Part shown: positions 35,506 through 42,837 of the stretch, piece by piece
How the letters are laid out: each line of letters opens with the position of its first letter
Position numbering within the stretch: the first letter of the stretch is position 1
NCBI RefSeq assembly: GCF_041914405.1
Contig: NZ_JAYSDK010000006.1
Coordinates: 118,291-182,290, forward strand
Direction of reading: 5' to 3'
Source of the DNA: Zoogloea sp041914405
Lineage (GTDB): Bacteria > Pseudomonadota > Gammaproteobacteria > Burkholderiales > Rhodocyclaceae
DNA: 64,000 bases
Translations under genes and position numbers: made by a program
The notes under the pieces: model-generated
What the model was told of the DNA's origin: nothing
Seen by the model: only the letters and a program-made list of their open reading frames with translations
The model's database searches: none

Positions 35506-35521
35506 TTGCGCAATTGCGCAA
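35506..35521. promoter_or_regulatory. Tandem TTGCGCAA palindromes between KfrA-like 1 and integrase 1
   Basis: Two head-to-tail copies of the 8-bp palindrome TTGCGCAA in the 185-bp divergent intergenic region. The surroundings are AT-rich compared with the rest of the window. Likely operator for the KfrA-like protein or a core-binding site for the recombinase; not distinguishable by eye. Confidence 0.45.
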
Positions 35522-35620
35522 ATTAAAACCCTGCAGCACGCGGATAATGTCGAGTTCTGCAATTATCGATATTATTTGAGATTCAAGACCCAACTTCGCC
35601 CGCAAGGGCAAAGCATCAGA

Positions 35621-36964
35621 ATGAGTGACAAAACCATGCCCATTGCCAGTCTGGCAGTCCTGCTGAAGAGCCAGGAAGTCAGTTCCGACGCCCAATCTGG
35701 CGGACTCGTCAGAGGGAATTCCCTCGGCGCCAACAGTGATCATGAAGCCGTCATGATCTGGCTGAACACCCATGCCAAGAACCCTCATACACGCAAGGCT
35801 TACCTGCAGGAGCTACGGCGCTTTGCTGCGTTCATGGCCCACCTGCGCGGCAAGTCATTGGCGGGCGCAACGGTTGCCGATCTGGAGGCGTTTCGGGGCT
35901 GGCTTTCCGCGCCGTATCGCCCTGAGCACGGCTGGCCAATTGGATTCGTCCCGTTCCGGACCGATGACTCCGGGCAGTGGCAAGGCCTGTCGCTGGGTAG
36001 CAGGCGTCGCGCGGATACGAGCATTCGAGGCCTGTATGGTTTTTTGCATGCGGCGGGGTATCTGGAAGCCAATCCCTTCCTGCAACTTGGCAAGCTCACC
36101 GGTGAGGAAATTTCGCAGGAGGAGTTGGTGCGGCGGGGCCTAACCGTCCGGGAGTACGCGCTCCAGCAGCGCCGTCAGGCGATTCGCGATGACAGTCTGG
36201 GGCAGGACAAGGCGTTCTCCTTTGAACTCTGGCGCTGGCTCCGTAGCTTTCTCGATGCGCCGGAAAATACATGGCAGATCAGTGCCAACACCTCTGATGA
36301 CACGGACGGTCTGGCTGGGCGCGCGAGTTCACCGTGGTCTTTCGAACGCAGGGCGCGGCTGCGCTGCATCCTGCTGTTCAGTTACGCGGCGGCAAGTCGG
36401 CGCTCCGAACTCGCCGAGGCCACGATGAACGCCATCGTGCGGAGCGGCACGCGGTGGGTTTGGAAGGTGGTTGGCAAGGGGCGTAGCGCAGCCGACGGTC
36501 CTGATCGGGTGACGCTGGACGACGATGCGATGAATGCCTTGCAGGAATACCGCTTGGCACGCGGCTTGAGTTCATGGCCAGAGAGCGGCGAGTTCGAGGT
36601 GCCCGTAATTGCGAAATTGAGTCCGAAGCGCCGACGGCGTGCCACATTGAAAACTGGTGACTGCGTCACCGCCGGCTACATCAACCTGGAATTGCGCCGT
36701 TTCTTCGAATTTGCCGCGGTCTTTGCAGCCAGCGTCAATCCAGCCTGGGGGCACAGTTTGCAGCAGGCAGCGTCCCACTGGCTGAGGCATACGCGCGGCA
36801 GCCATTTCGCGCTGGGTCACGTATCGCTGGCTCGCACGGCGGAGCAACTGCGCCACAAGGACCCAAGAACGACGAGCCGCTACTACGTTCACATGAAGGA
36901 CGAGGAGCGGGGTGAGGCCGTCGATGCCGTCTCTAAACTTCTGAAACAGTGGCCGAACGGATGA
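35621..36964 (+). CDS. Tyrosine recombinase / phage-type integrase (copy 1)
   Basis: 447 residues from the ATG at 35621; the frame is open to 35276 but that stretch overlaps the KfrA-like gene. N-terminal SAM-like core-binding domain (about 45-150, with HTRKAYLQELRRFAAFM). Catalytic residues are visible: R260 in ASRRSELAEA, H386 and R389 in HWLRHTRGSH, and the nucleophilic tyrosine in TTSRYYVHMK. It shares the W-W/K-VVGKG and AGYL..NP segments with integrase 2, so the two are paralogues. All active-site residues are intact. Confidence 0.9.
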   Translation: MSDKTMPIASLAVLLKSQEVSSDAQSGGLVRGNSLGANSDHEAVMIWLNTHAKNPHTRKAYLQELRRFAAFMAHLRGKSLAGATVADLEAFRGWLSAPYRPEHGWPIGFVPFRTDDSGQWQGLSLGSRRRADTSIRGLYGFLHAAGYLEANPFLQLGKLTGEEISQEELVRRGLTVREYALQQRRQAIRDDSLGQDKAFSFELWRWLRSFLDAPENTWQISANTSDDTDGLAGRASSPWSFERRARLRCILLFSYAAASRRSELAEATMNAIVRSGTRWVWKVVGKGRSAADGPDRVTLDDDAMNALQEYRLARGLSSWPESGEFEVPVIAKLSPKRRRRATLKTGDCVTAGYINLELRRFFEFAAVFAASVNPAWGHSLQQAASHWLRHTRGSHFALGHVSLARTAEQLRHKDPRTTSRYYVHMKDEERGEAVDAVSKLLKQWPNG

Positions 36965-37032
36965 TGTTCCATGGGGCGAGGGAGCACACGAGGCGCGCCA
37001 GCAGTCCAAAGGCGGTGATTTTGAGCTCTCCG

Positions 37033-37086
37033 CCCCACAGCCATTATTTCTGAAAATTACTGTTTTCAGAAGTAATGGCTGTGGGG
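37033..37086. repeat. 24-bp inverted repeat between convergent integrase 1 and KfrA-like 2
   Basis: Arms 37033-37056 and 37063-37086 pair over 24 bp with a single T-G wobble; the loop is TTACTG (37057-37062). The outer 14 bp is CCCCACAGCCATTA and its exact complement. There is no U-tract on either side. It may be a bidirectional terminator for the two convergent genes or a folded recombination site. Confidence 0.7.
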
Positions 37087-37173
37087 GCTTGCTGCCCTGC
37101 TGTTCCAACCCACCTGAACAACGACAAATCCGCAGGTGCCGGGCTCAGCAGCCCGGTATTCCTGCGACAGTGA

Positions 37174-38217
37174 CTAAGCACTCTGCTTTTTGAGTTGCCC
37201 GATTTCAGCCAGCGCTTCCGCCAGCAGGGTTTCCGCGCGTTGTGCACGCACGGTTTCCGCCAAGCGGACTTCCTCAACCGCTCGGGCGCGTGCTTCGGCG
37301 GCAGCCACCGCCGACTCCTTGCCATGGGCGGCTTCCGTCGCGACCTTAAGCTGAGCTTGCAGGCGCTCGATTCGGCCCTCGGCTGCAGCGAGGGACGTCT
37401 CGATCTGACGTGTTTTGGACAAGGCTTCGCGTAACGCAGCCTTGGCCTCCTCGGTCTGTTCCCGCAGTTTGCTTTCGCGCTCTTCACGGTTGGCCAATTG
37501 TTGGCGCATGGCCGTGATATCGCCGAGCTTTTCTTGACGAACCTGGTCAATCTGCTTGACTAACAGTTCCCGCTCAAGCGCGCTGCGATCCTGCTCTTCC
37601 TTGAGCGATGCGGTGTAACGGTCGCGATCGCCTTGCAGCAATTTGTTCAGGCGTTCAGATTCGGCCGCGAATTTCTGTTCGCGCACTTCCGCCGCTTCCT
37701 CGAGCATCTTGATCCGGCCGTCCAACGCATCTTTCTGCCGTTGGGATTCCTGTGCCTGTTGTCGCAATTCCGCGATCGTCGCATCCCGGACGCGGAGCGC
37801 GTCGCTCAGTGCTTCGAGTTGGGTGGCGGCTTGGGCTGCAATCACATCCTGCTGCTCGATCCGCTGCTCTGCCGCCTGCAGGCGGACCCGGTAAGCATCC
37901 TGCTCCTGTTCCAGCGCCTGGCGCTGGGCGGCGAAAAGCTGTTCCGCGTGATTGAGCGACAAGGACCAGATCTTGCCCATGAAGGCATCGGCCGACGATA
38001 CGAGCTCGTCCGGCATTCCAGGAACACTGCGCTTACGGAAAAAGGTCGCACCGGTCTCCCGGCGCCATTGATCGATATAACGCTGGACAACCTCGCTGGA
38101 ACCCTTATTGCCCAGCTCCGCATAGACCAGATTGAAAGACGGATTCTCGCCTTGCGCGAGCAATTGAAAGCAGATTTGCTCGACGGCTTCGAAGTTGACG
38201 CTGCTACTGCGTGCCAT
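37174..38217 (-). CDS. KfrA-like DNA-binding coiled-coil protein (copy 2)
   Basis: 347 residues from the ATG at 38217, chosen for its AAGGGGA ribosome site; an in-frame GTG at 38238 would add seven residues. N-terminal KfrA-type domain (VEQICFQLLAQGENPSFNLVYAELGNKGSSEVVQRYIDQWRRE) followed by a coiled coil from about residue 95 to the end. It is clearly paralogous to copy 1 at the N-terminus, while the coil has diverged. It follows integrase 2 in the same direction with a 114-bp AT-rich gap carrying a 24-bp palindrome, so it probably has its own promoter. Confidence 0.85.
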   Translation of the reverse strand: MARSSSVNFEAVEQICFQLLAQGENPSFNLVYAELGNKGSSEVVQRYIDQWRRETGATFFRKRSVPGMPDELVSSADAFMGKIWSLSLNHAEQLFAAQRQALEQEQDAYRVRLQAAEQRIEQQDVIAAQAATQLEALSDALRVRDATIAELRQQAQESQRQKDALDGRIKMLEEAAEVREQKFAAESERLNKLLQGDRDRYTASLKEEQDRSALERELLVKQIDQVRQEKLGDITAMRQQLANREERESKLREQTEEAKAALREALSKTRQIETSLAAAEGRIERLQAQLKVATEAAHGKESAVAAAEARARAVEEVRLAETVRAQRAETLLAEALAEIGQLKKQSA

Positions 38218-38288
38218 GGACTGTTCCCCTTCGCACAAATACGACCAAATTTTAGACAGTCAGGAAGATAACATACGTTTAAATCCGT

Positions 38289-38312
38289 TTACCGTTATAT
38301 CTATAACGGTAA
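38289..38312. promoter_or_regulatory. 24-bp palindrome upstream of KfrA-like 2
   Basis: Perfect inverted repeat TTACCGTTATA / TATAACGGTAA with a 2-base centre (TC), 72 bp before the KfrA-like start at 38217. KfrA proteins repress their own promoters through palindromic operators, so this is the best operator candidate. The block from about 38220 to 38330 is notably AT-rich. Confidence 0.6.
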
Positions 38313-38331
38313 GACTGTGAAAAATATCCGG

Positions 38332-39540
38332 TCATTTTTTCCCGTTCCAGGGCAAGCGTTGCTTCTGTGCTTCGTCGTGCCAGCGCTCCTCTTCCTCGTG
38401 GATGTAGCGCTGAGTGGTACGGGCATCCGTATGGCGGGCGTCCTTCTGCACAAAGCGCTCGTTGATGCCGCTGTCGAGCTTGGCGGTAATCCCGGTGTGG
38501 CGCCCCCAGTGCGCAGATGCCGCGCGCAGCTTTTCCTTTTTGTGCTCTGCCTCGGGTGGCAACAGTTCTGCCGCGGCACTGAAGATCTGCTTAAGGATCT
38601 GGTTAAGACGGCGGGCGGTGATCGGGCTGCCGTCCTTTACCGAGACCAGCAGCGGCGTATTGTCATCCCGCCGCGGTACGGCGGTGAGTCCCAGATGCTT
38701 ACGGTAGCGGATCAGCGCCTGCAGCATGTCGTCCGCTACAGGCACCTTAGCCTTCTTGCCCCCCTTCCCCACAACGTGCCACCACCACAGCCCCCGCTCC
38801 TCGCGGAAACTGTTCATGCGGTGGGACTCCAGTTCGCCGGCGCGGGGTGCCAGCATGTAGAGGACGGCGGCGATGAAGCGGGCCCGCTCGTATTCGTCGC
38901 GCCCCCGTTCGGCGTCCCGCGGCATGGCCTCGATCGCTGACGTCACTGCATCCCACATCTGCTGGTCGAGAAAGCGCTCAACCTTCACCATCTCCTCGGT
39001 CTGCGCGACGGCCCGCAACGGACCGGTGACTTCACCGGACATCTTGCGGCGACGCTGGCGAATCAGCCCCAAAGGATTGCCCTGCAAATAGCCCGCATCG
39101 ACAAGGTAAGTCATCAGCGAATTGATGGCGGCCATCGCCGTGAGCACCGCGCTCTCGCTGAGCGGGCCGACAAAGGGGCGCCATTTCTCCGATGTCCGGT
39201 TGACCTTGGCGCCACACCATAAGGCGGAGGGCTGTGGGTCGGCGAGGAAGTTCAGGTATCCCTCGAAGTCCTGCCGGTTGAGGCTGGACAAAGGCTTGCC
39301 ACAGTCCACAAGAGACCATAACAACAGTCGTTCGCACTCCCTTTGATAGATCCGGTAGGTGCCAGGCGAACGATCGTATTCGGACAGAAAGCAGCGAATT
39401 GCATCCGCATCCGTGGTCGCCTGGATCTGCAGGCGCATCGGGTCGGCACGGTTAGCGCCATCGTGCCCATCGAACTCAGCCGGAACGGTGATCTCGTCCA
39501 GCGGACGCAGCGGAACCACGGTGGTGTAGGTGATGGACAT
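38332..39540 (-). CDS. Tyrosine recombinase / phage-type integrase (copy 2)
   Basis: 402 residues from the ATG at 39540. Core-binding domain (about 45-155, with TYRIYQRECERLLLWSLV) and catalytic domain with R in LAPRAGELESH, H and R in HWGRHTGIT, and tyrosine in TTQRYIHEEEE, all intact. It is paralogous to copy 1 but shorter at the N-terminus. The ribosome site before 39540 is poor, so the exact start is less sure. Two SOS boxes lie about 60-100 bp upstream, between this gene and the divergent small ORF, so DNA damage could also control it. Confidence 0.88.
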   Translation of the reverse strand: MSITYTTVVPLRPLDEITVPAEFDGHDGANRADPMRLQIQATTDADAIRCFLSEYDRSPGTYRIYQRECERLLLWSLVDCGKPLSSLNRQDFEGYLNFLADPQPSALWCGAKVNRTSEKWRPFVGPLSESAVLTAMAAINSLMTYLVDAGYLQGNPLGLIRQRRRKMSGEVTGPLRAVAQTEEMVKVERFLDQQMWDAVTSAIEAMPRDAERGRDEYERARFIAAVLYMLAPRAGELESHRMNSFREERGLWWWHVVGKGGKKAKVPVADDMLQALIRYRKHLGLTAVPRRDDNTPLLVSVKDGSPITARRLNQILKQIFSAAAELLPPEAEHKKEKLRAASAHWGRHTGITAKLDSGINERFVQKDARHTDARTTQRYIHEEEERWHDEAQKQRLPWNGKK

Positions 39541-39602
39541 GGAAAGGGTGAGGTATCCGGTTGAGTCTGAATCCGCACGATGAGACGGACAGAGCCAACC
39601 AA

Positions 39603-39641
39603 CTGTACTTGCGTACAGTTGTTAACTGTATATAATCACAG
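39603..39641 (+). promoter_or_regulatory. Promoter overlapped by two LexA-type SOS boxes
   Basis: Box 1 is CTGTACTTGCGTACAG (39603-39618), embedded in AACTGTAC/GTACAGTT arms. Box 2 is CTGTATATAATCACAG (39626-39641). Both match CTGT-N8-ACAG, the LexA consensus of gamma- and betaproteobacteria. They overlap a sigma-70 promoter: TTGCGT (39609-39614), 16-bp spacer, TATAAT (39631-39636). LexA bound to either box would block RNA polymerase. The rightward transcript would start near 39643 and carry a leader of about 90 bases. Confidence 0.8.
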
Positions 39642-39735
39642 TCATCGAACGCGGGGCCTCGATCGAGCAACTGGTCAGCTTCATGTGCATCCGCTCATTT
39701 GCCCAGCCGGGCTTCAATATCGTGTTGAGGAGTCG

Positions 39736-39933
39736 ATGATGGAAACCTTGATTTGCCGCATTCTGATGGTCACGGGTGTTCTGGTTGGCGTGCTTCTGGC
39801 CGGAGGCTACGGCATCCAGGCTGCGGTCCCCGCGCTGCTCGCGCTGATCGGGGTTGGCGTGCTACGCCAGGTTGCTCCGTCCCTCCCCTGGCGCATCGAT
39901 CACAGTCGCCGCTACCGCTACCGGGTTAATTGA
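39736..39933 (+). CDS. Small two-helix membrane protein, probably SOS-induced
   Basis: About 65 residues starting at ATG 39736 or the next ATG at 39739; GAGGAG lies a few bases upstream. Two hydrophobic segments (about residues 6-25 and 28-47: ILMVTGVLVGVLLAGGYGI and AVPALLALIGVGVL) are followed by a basic tail with WRIDHSRRYRYR. Not recognised. The promoter upstream carries two SOS boxes. Small SOS-controlled membrane peptides in other bacteria act as cell-division inhibitors or depolarising toxins; this one could be similar, but that is inference. It overlaps the convergent ankyrin gene by 8 bp at the 3' end. Confidence 0.65.
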   Translation: MMETLICRILMVTGVLVGVLLAGGYGIQAAVPALLALIGVGVLRQVAPSLPWRIDHSRRYRYRVN

Positions 39934-40612
39934 TCTCGACGTGCAGCTTGCTGGCCCGGGCCTTCCGTTCGGCCTGGATCAGTTCAACGATATCCGTATT
40001 CCTACTCTTGCTGGCCCAACTTTCGGCGTTCTCGTTCTGATCGTTTTTCCAGTCGATGTTCGCACCAGCCTTCAATAGCGCGCGGACGACATCCTGGTGC
40101 CCGTTACGGGCCGCAAACATCAGTGGCGTCGTTTGATTCGGTGCCAGCACATTGGGGTTGGCACCCTTTTCGAGGAGCATGCTGACGATAGCCAGACGCC
40201 CTTCAAAAGCTGCATACAGCAAGGGATTCCAGCCCGGATGGTCGAAGGCGGCGCCAGCATCGAGCAACTCTTGGGCGATCCCGGTGAAACCCCGCAGACT
40301 GGCCAGCATCAACGCACTGTCACCGGCGCTGTTGCGGGCATTCAGCTTGAGGCCACGCTGCTTGAGCAGTTCGGCCACAACCTTGGGCTGCTCTTCGCGC
40401 GTCGCGAGAATCAGCAAAGTATTGCCGTTGGGGTCGCTCGAGTTCACGTCCATGCCCTGGCTGAGCAGCTGAGTCACTTCGGCGGCATCGCCGAGTTTGG
40501 CGGCATTGAAGAGATCGTCGAGTGAGGCCGCGTTGGCCGGGAGGCATAGCTGAATGCTGATCAGGCCAGCGCCCAGCAGCCGCAAGCTATGAAGCTTAAA
40601 GGTGGATTTCAT
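39926..40612 (-). CDS. Ankyrin-repeat protein, exported
   Basis: 228 residues. Signal peptide (MKSTFKLHSLRLLGAGLISIQLCLPANA), then about five ankyrin repeats (for example GMDVNSSDPNGNTLLILATREEQPKVVAELL and ANPNVLAPNQTTPLMFAARNGHQDVVRALLKAGANIDWK). Probably periplasmic; the partner is unknown. Its start overlaps the tatD stop by 4 bases (ATGA), placing it at the end of the leftward mltG-tmk-holB-pilZ-tatD operon. Confidence 0.88.
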   Translation of the reverse strand: MKSTFKLHSLRLLGAGLISIQLCLPANAASLDDLFNAAKLGDAAEVTQLLSQGMDVNSSDPNGNTLLILATREEQPKVVAELLKQRGLKLNARNSAGDSALMLASLRGFTGIAQELLDAGAAFDHPGWNPLLYAAFEGRLAIVSMLLEKGANPNVLAPNQTTPLMFAARNGHQDVVRALLKAGANIDWKNDQNENAESWASKSRNTDIVELIQAERKARASKLHVEIN

Positions 40613-41382
40613 GACGGGCGGGCGTCCTTGAAGAGCCGGAAGAAATTCTGGGTCGTCAGTTTGGCGATCTGTTCCAGGCTCTCGCCCCGGGCTTTGGCGA
40701 CCGCCTCCGCGACATGACGGACATAGGCCGGCTGGTTGGTCTTGCCGCGGTACGGCATCGGCGCCAAGTAGGGCGAATCGGTTTCCACCAGCAAGCGATC
40801 GGCGGGCACGTAACGGGCTACGTCCCGTAGAGCTTCGGCGTTCTTGAAGCTGACGATGCCGGAAAAGGAAATATGGAAACCCAGATCAAGCGCCTGTTCA
40901 GCCACTTCGCGGGTTTCCGTGAAACAGTGCATCACGCCACCGGCCGCACCGGCGTCTTCCTCATGCATCAGTCGGATCGTATCGGCTGCCGAATCGCGAG
41001 TGTGGATGATCAGCGGTTTGTTGCTGCGGCGGGCCGCGCGGATGTGGGTGCGAAAACGCGCCCGTTGCCATTCAGGCGCATCCTTGTGCCAGTAGTAGTC
41101 GAGCCCGGTCTCGCCGATCGCCACCACCTTGGGATGGGTCGCCAGCGCCAGCAGGCGCTCTTCGTCGGGCTCCTCGCAATCGGCGTTGTCAGGATGCACG
41201 CCGACGGATGCGAACACATTGGTGTGCCGTTCGGCCAGAGCGAGGATGCCGGGCAAGGTTTCCAGCTTCACGCTGACGCAAAGGGCGTGGGTGACGCCAT
41301 TGTCGGCCATTCTGGCCAGCACCCCGGCTTCGTCATCGATGAGGTCGGGGAAGTCGATATGGCAGTGGGAATCAACAAGCAT
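40609..41382 (-). CDS. tatD: TatD-family metal-dependent deoxyribonuclease
   Basis: 257 residues from the ATG at 41382; the frame stays open to 41664, but that overlaps pilZ and the ATG gives the canonical MLVDSHCHIDFPDL. Metal-site motifs are DSHCHID, VGVHPDNAD, IGETGLDYYW, IIHTRDSAADT, MHCFTE and LVETDSPYLAP. TatD enzymes are Mg2+-dependent 3'-5' nucleases. In many proteobacteria it follows pilZ and holB, as here. Confidence 0.93.
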   Translation of the reverse strand: MLVDSHCHIDFPDLIDDEAGVLARMADNGVTHALCVSVKLETLPGILALAERHTNVFASVGVHPDNADCEEPDEERLLALATHPKVVAIGETGLDYYWHKDAPEWQRARFRTHIRAARRSNKPLIIHTRDSAADTIRLMHEEDAGAAGGVMHCFTETREVAEQALDLGFHISFSGIVSFKNAEALRDVARYVPADRLLVETDSPYLAPMPYRGKTNQPAYVRHVAEAVAKARGESLEQIAKLTTQNFFRLFKDARPS

Positions 41383-41413
41383 TGCGAGACAACCGGAAGT
41401 AATAGCTGGCGGA

Positions 41414-41782
41414 TCAGATCGTATGGGTGGGACGCGACGAACCCAGGTGCCCTGCCAGGATCTGCTCGATCCGGTTGCGTAGCACCTGCCCTGCCTCGTC
41501 CTCGCTGAACTTGACACCGATGCCCTGGGTCTTGTTCCCCTGGGCACCCGCCGGGGTCTGCCAGACCACTGTGCCCGCCACCGGATGCTTGGTCGGATCG
41601 TCCATGATCTGCAGCAACATGAAGATCTCGTCACCCAGCTTGTATTCGCGCGCCGTGGGTACAAAGATCCCGCCGTTCTTTATGAAAGGCATGTAGGCGG
41701 CGTACAGCGCCGACTTGGAGCTGATGTTAAGGGACAGGACGCTGGGTCGGGCCTGGGTTGGCCGCTTCACAGGATCATTCAT
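41414..41782 (-). CDS. pilZ: Type IV pilus assembly protein PilZ
   Basis: 122 residues from the ATG at 41782. It strongly recalls pilus-type PilZ: VLSLNISSKSALYAAYMPFIKNGGIFVPT, then LGDEIFMLLQIMDDPTKHPVAGTVVWQTP. This class lacks the RxxxR c-di-GMP-binding motif and functions in pilus biogenesis. The start overlaps the holB stop by 4 bases, a conserved holB-pilZ linkage. No other pilus genes are in the window. Confidence 0.93.
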   Translation of the reverse strand: MNDPVKRPTQARPSVLSLNISSKSALYAAYMPFIKNGGIFVPTAREYKLGDEIFMLLQIMDDPTKHPVAGTVVWQTPAGAQGNKTQGIGVKFSEDEAGQVLRNRIEQILAGHLGSSRPTHTI

Positions 41783-42837
41783 CGGCGCACCGTCGCGGTC
41801 GCCTGGATGCACCGGGCGTACCGCAGAAGCATGTCTTCTAGAAATAGTCGTGCGTTGAGGGGATGTTGCGCCACTCGTCGCGACTGAGTGATTTCATTGT
41901 AACAGCCGAGGGCCGTATCGACGGACAGCCTGTCCGCAATGGCCTGCAAGGCGCTCAGGCGGGTCGGGAAGAAACGCACCGGTCCGCCCAGGCGTAGGCT
42001 TACGAGATCGGCAATCCAGCGCTGCAGCCAGCTGGTGAGCGTGGCCATGTCGAGCCCAGTGGACTGGGCATCCTTGCTTTTCAGCCAGCTGTCCCACTCA
42101 CCGGCAAGGCGCAGGGGTGCCTTGGCAGGTACGGCGCTCACATCTGCTACGAAGCGTCGCAAGGCTGCCGCTCCGCCGCCCTCCGCCAGTTCAGAGGCCG
42201 CCAGTGGCATGCCCCCGGCGAATGCCAGCAGAACATCTGCATCGGCGACCTGCCGTTCGGCCAGCCAGCGGGCGGCCGTATCCGCCGGCGGACGGGCGAA
42301 CGTCCACGTCTGGCAACGGCTGCGGATGGTTGGCAATAGGCGCTTCGGCGACGAGGAGATCAGCAGAAACTGTACGTTGGTAGTCGGCTCTTCCAGCAGC
42401 TTGAGCAGCGCATTGGCGGTGAAGACGTTCATCGCCTCGGCCGGATCAACGATAACCACCCGCTGACTGCCCCGGTGCCCGCCGGTGGTCAGGGCCTGCT
42501 GCAGCGCTCGGATCTGCTCGATGACAATTTGGCGGCTGGCCGCCTTGCCGCCTTCAGGCTTTTCGGCAGCGCCTTCGCCACGTTCTTCCTGATCGGCCTC
42601 CGGCACTACACGCAGCAGATCGGGGTGATTGCCGGCCAAGCGCCATAGGCAATCATCACAGAGCCCACAGGCATGTCCATCGGAACCGGGATTGGCGCAG
42701 AGCACGCGGGCCGCCAGCGCCTCCGCGAAAACGCGCTTGCCGCCGCCGGCCGGGCCGGCAAACAGTAGTGCATGGGGCATGCGCTCTGCCCGGTCCACGG
42801 CGCGCCGCCATAAGGGCATCTGCCATTCGAAGATCAT
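41779..42837 (-). CDS. holB: DNA polymerase III subunit delta-prime
   Basis: 352 residues. Clamp-loader AAA+ subunit: MPHALLFAGPAGGGKRVFAEALAARVL with a modified P-loop, the zinc site with cysteines in VLCANPGSDGHACGLCDDC, and PAEAMNVFTANALLKLLEEP with SSSPKRLLPTIRSRCQ (sensor 1/SRC motif). It loads the beta clamp together with tau/gamma and delta. Overlaps tmk upstream and pilZ downstream by 4 bases each, indicating coupled translation. Confidence 0.95.
   Translation of the reverse strand: MIFEWQMPLWRRAVDRAERMPHALLFAGPAGGGKRVFAEALAARVLCANPGSDGHACGLCDDCLWRLAGNHPDLLRVVPEADQEERGEGAAEKPEGGKAASRQIVIEQIRALQQALTTGGHRGSQRVVIVDPAEAMNVFTANALLKLLEEPTTNVQFLLISSSPKRLLPTIRSRCQTWTFARPPADTAARWLAERQVADADVLLAFAGGMPLAASELAEGGGAAALRRFVADVSAVPAKAPLRLAGEWDSWLKSKDAQSTGLDMATLTSWLQRWIADLVSLRLGGPVRFFPTRLSALQAIADRLSVDTALGCYNEITQSRRVAQHPLNARLFLEDMLLRYARCIQATATVRR

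Noticed and set aside
38289..38312. Palindrome as an intrinsic terminator of integrase 2
   Set aside because: The 2-base centre is too short for a hairpin loop without melting part of the stem, there is no downstream U-tract on the minus strand, and it is better placed as an operator for the next gene.
39603..39641. The two palindromes as an integrase attachment site
   Set aside because: Both fit CTGT-N8-ACAG exactly and overlap -35 and -10 elements, so LexA operators are the simpler reading; an att role cannot be fully excluded.
39580..39735. N-terminal extension of the small membrane protein starting at 39580
   Set aside because: It begins upstream of the TATAAT promoter and SOS boxes, and has no ribosome site; the ATG at 39736 does.
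34355..39933. Prophage or plasmid remnant
   Set aside because: No capsid, terminase, replication, partition ATPase or conjugation gene is present; only recombinases and KfrA-like proteins, so neither label is supported.
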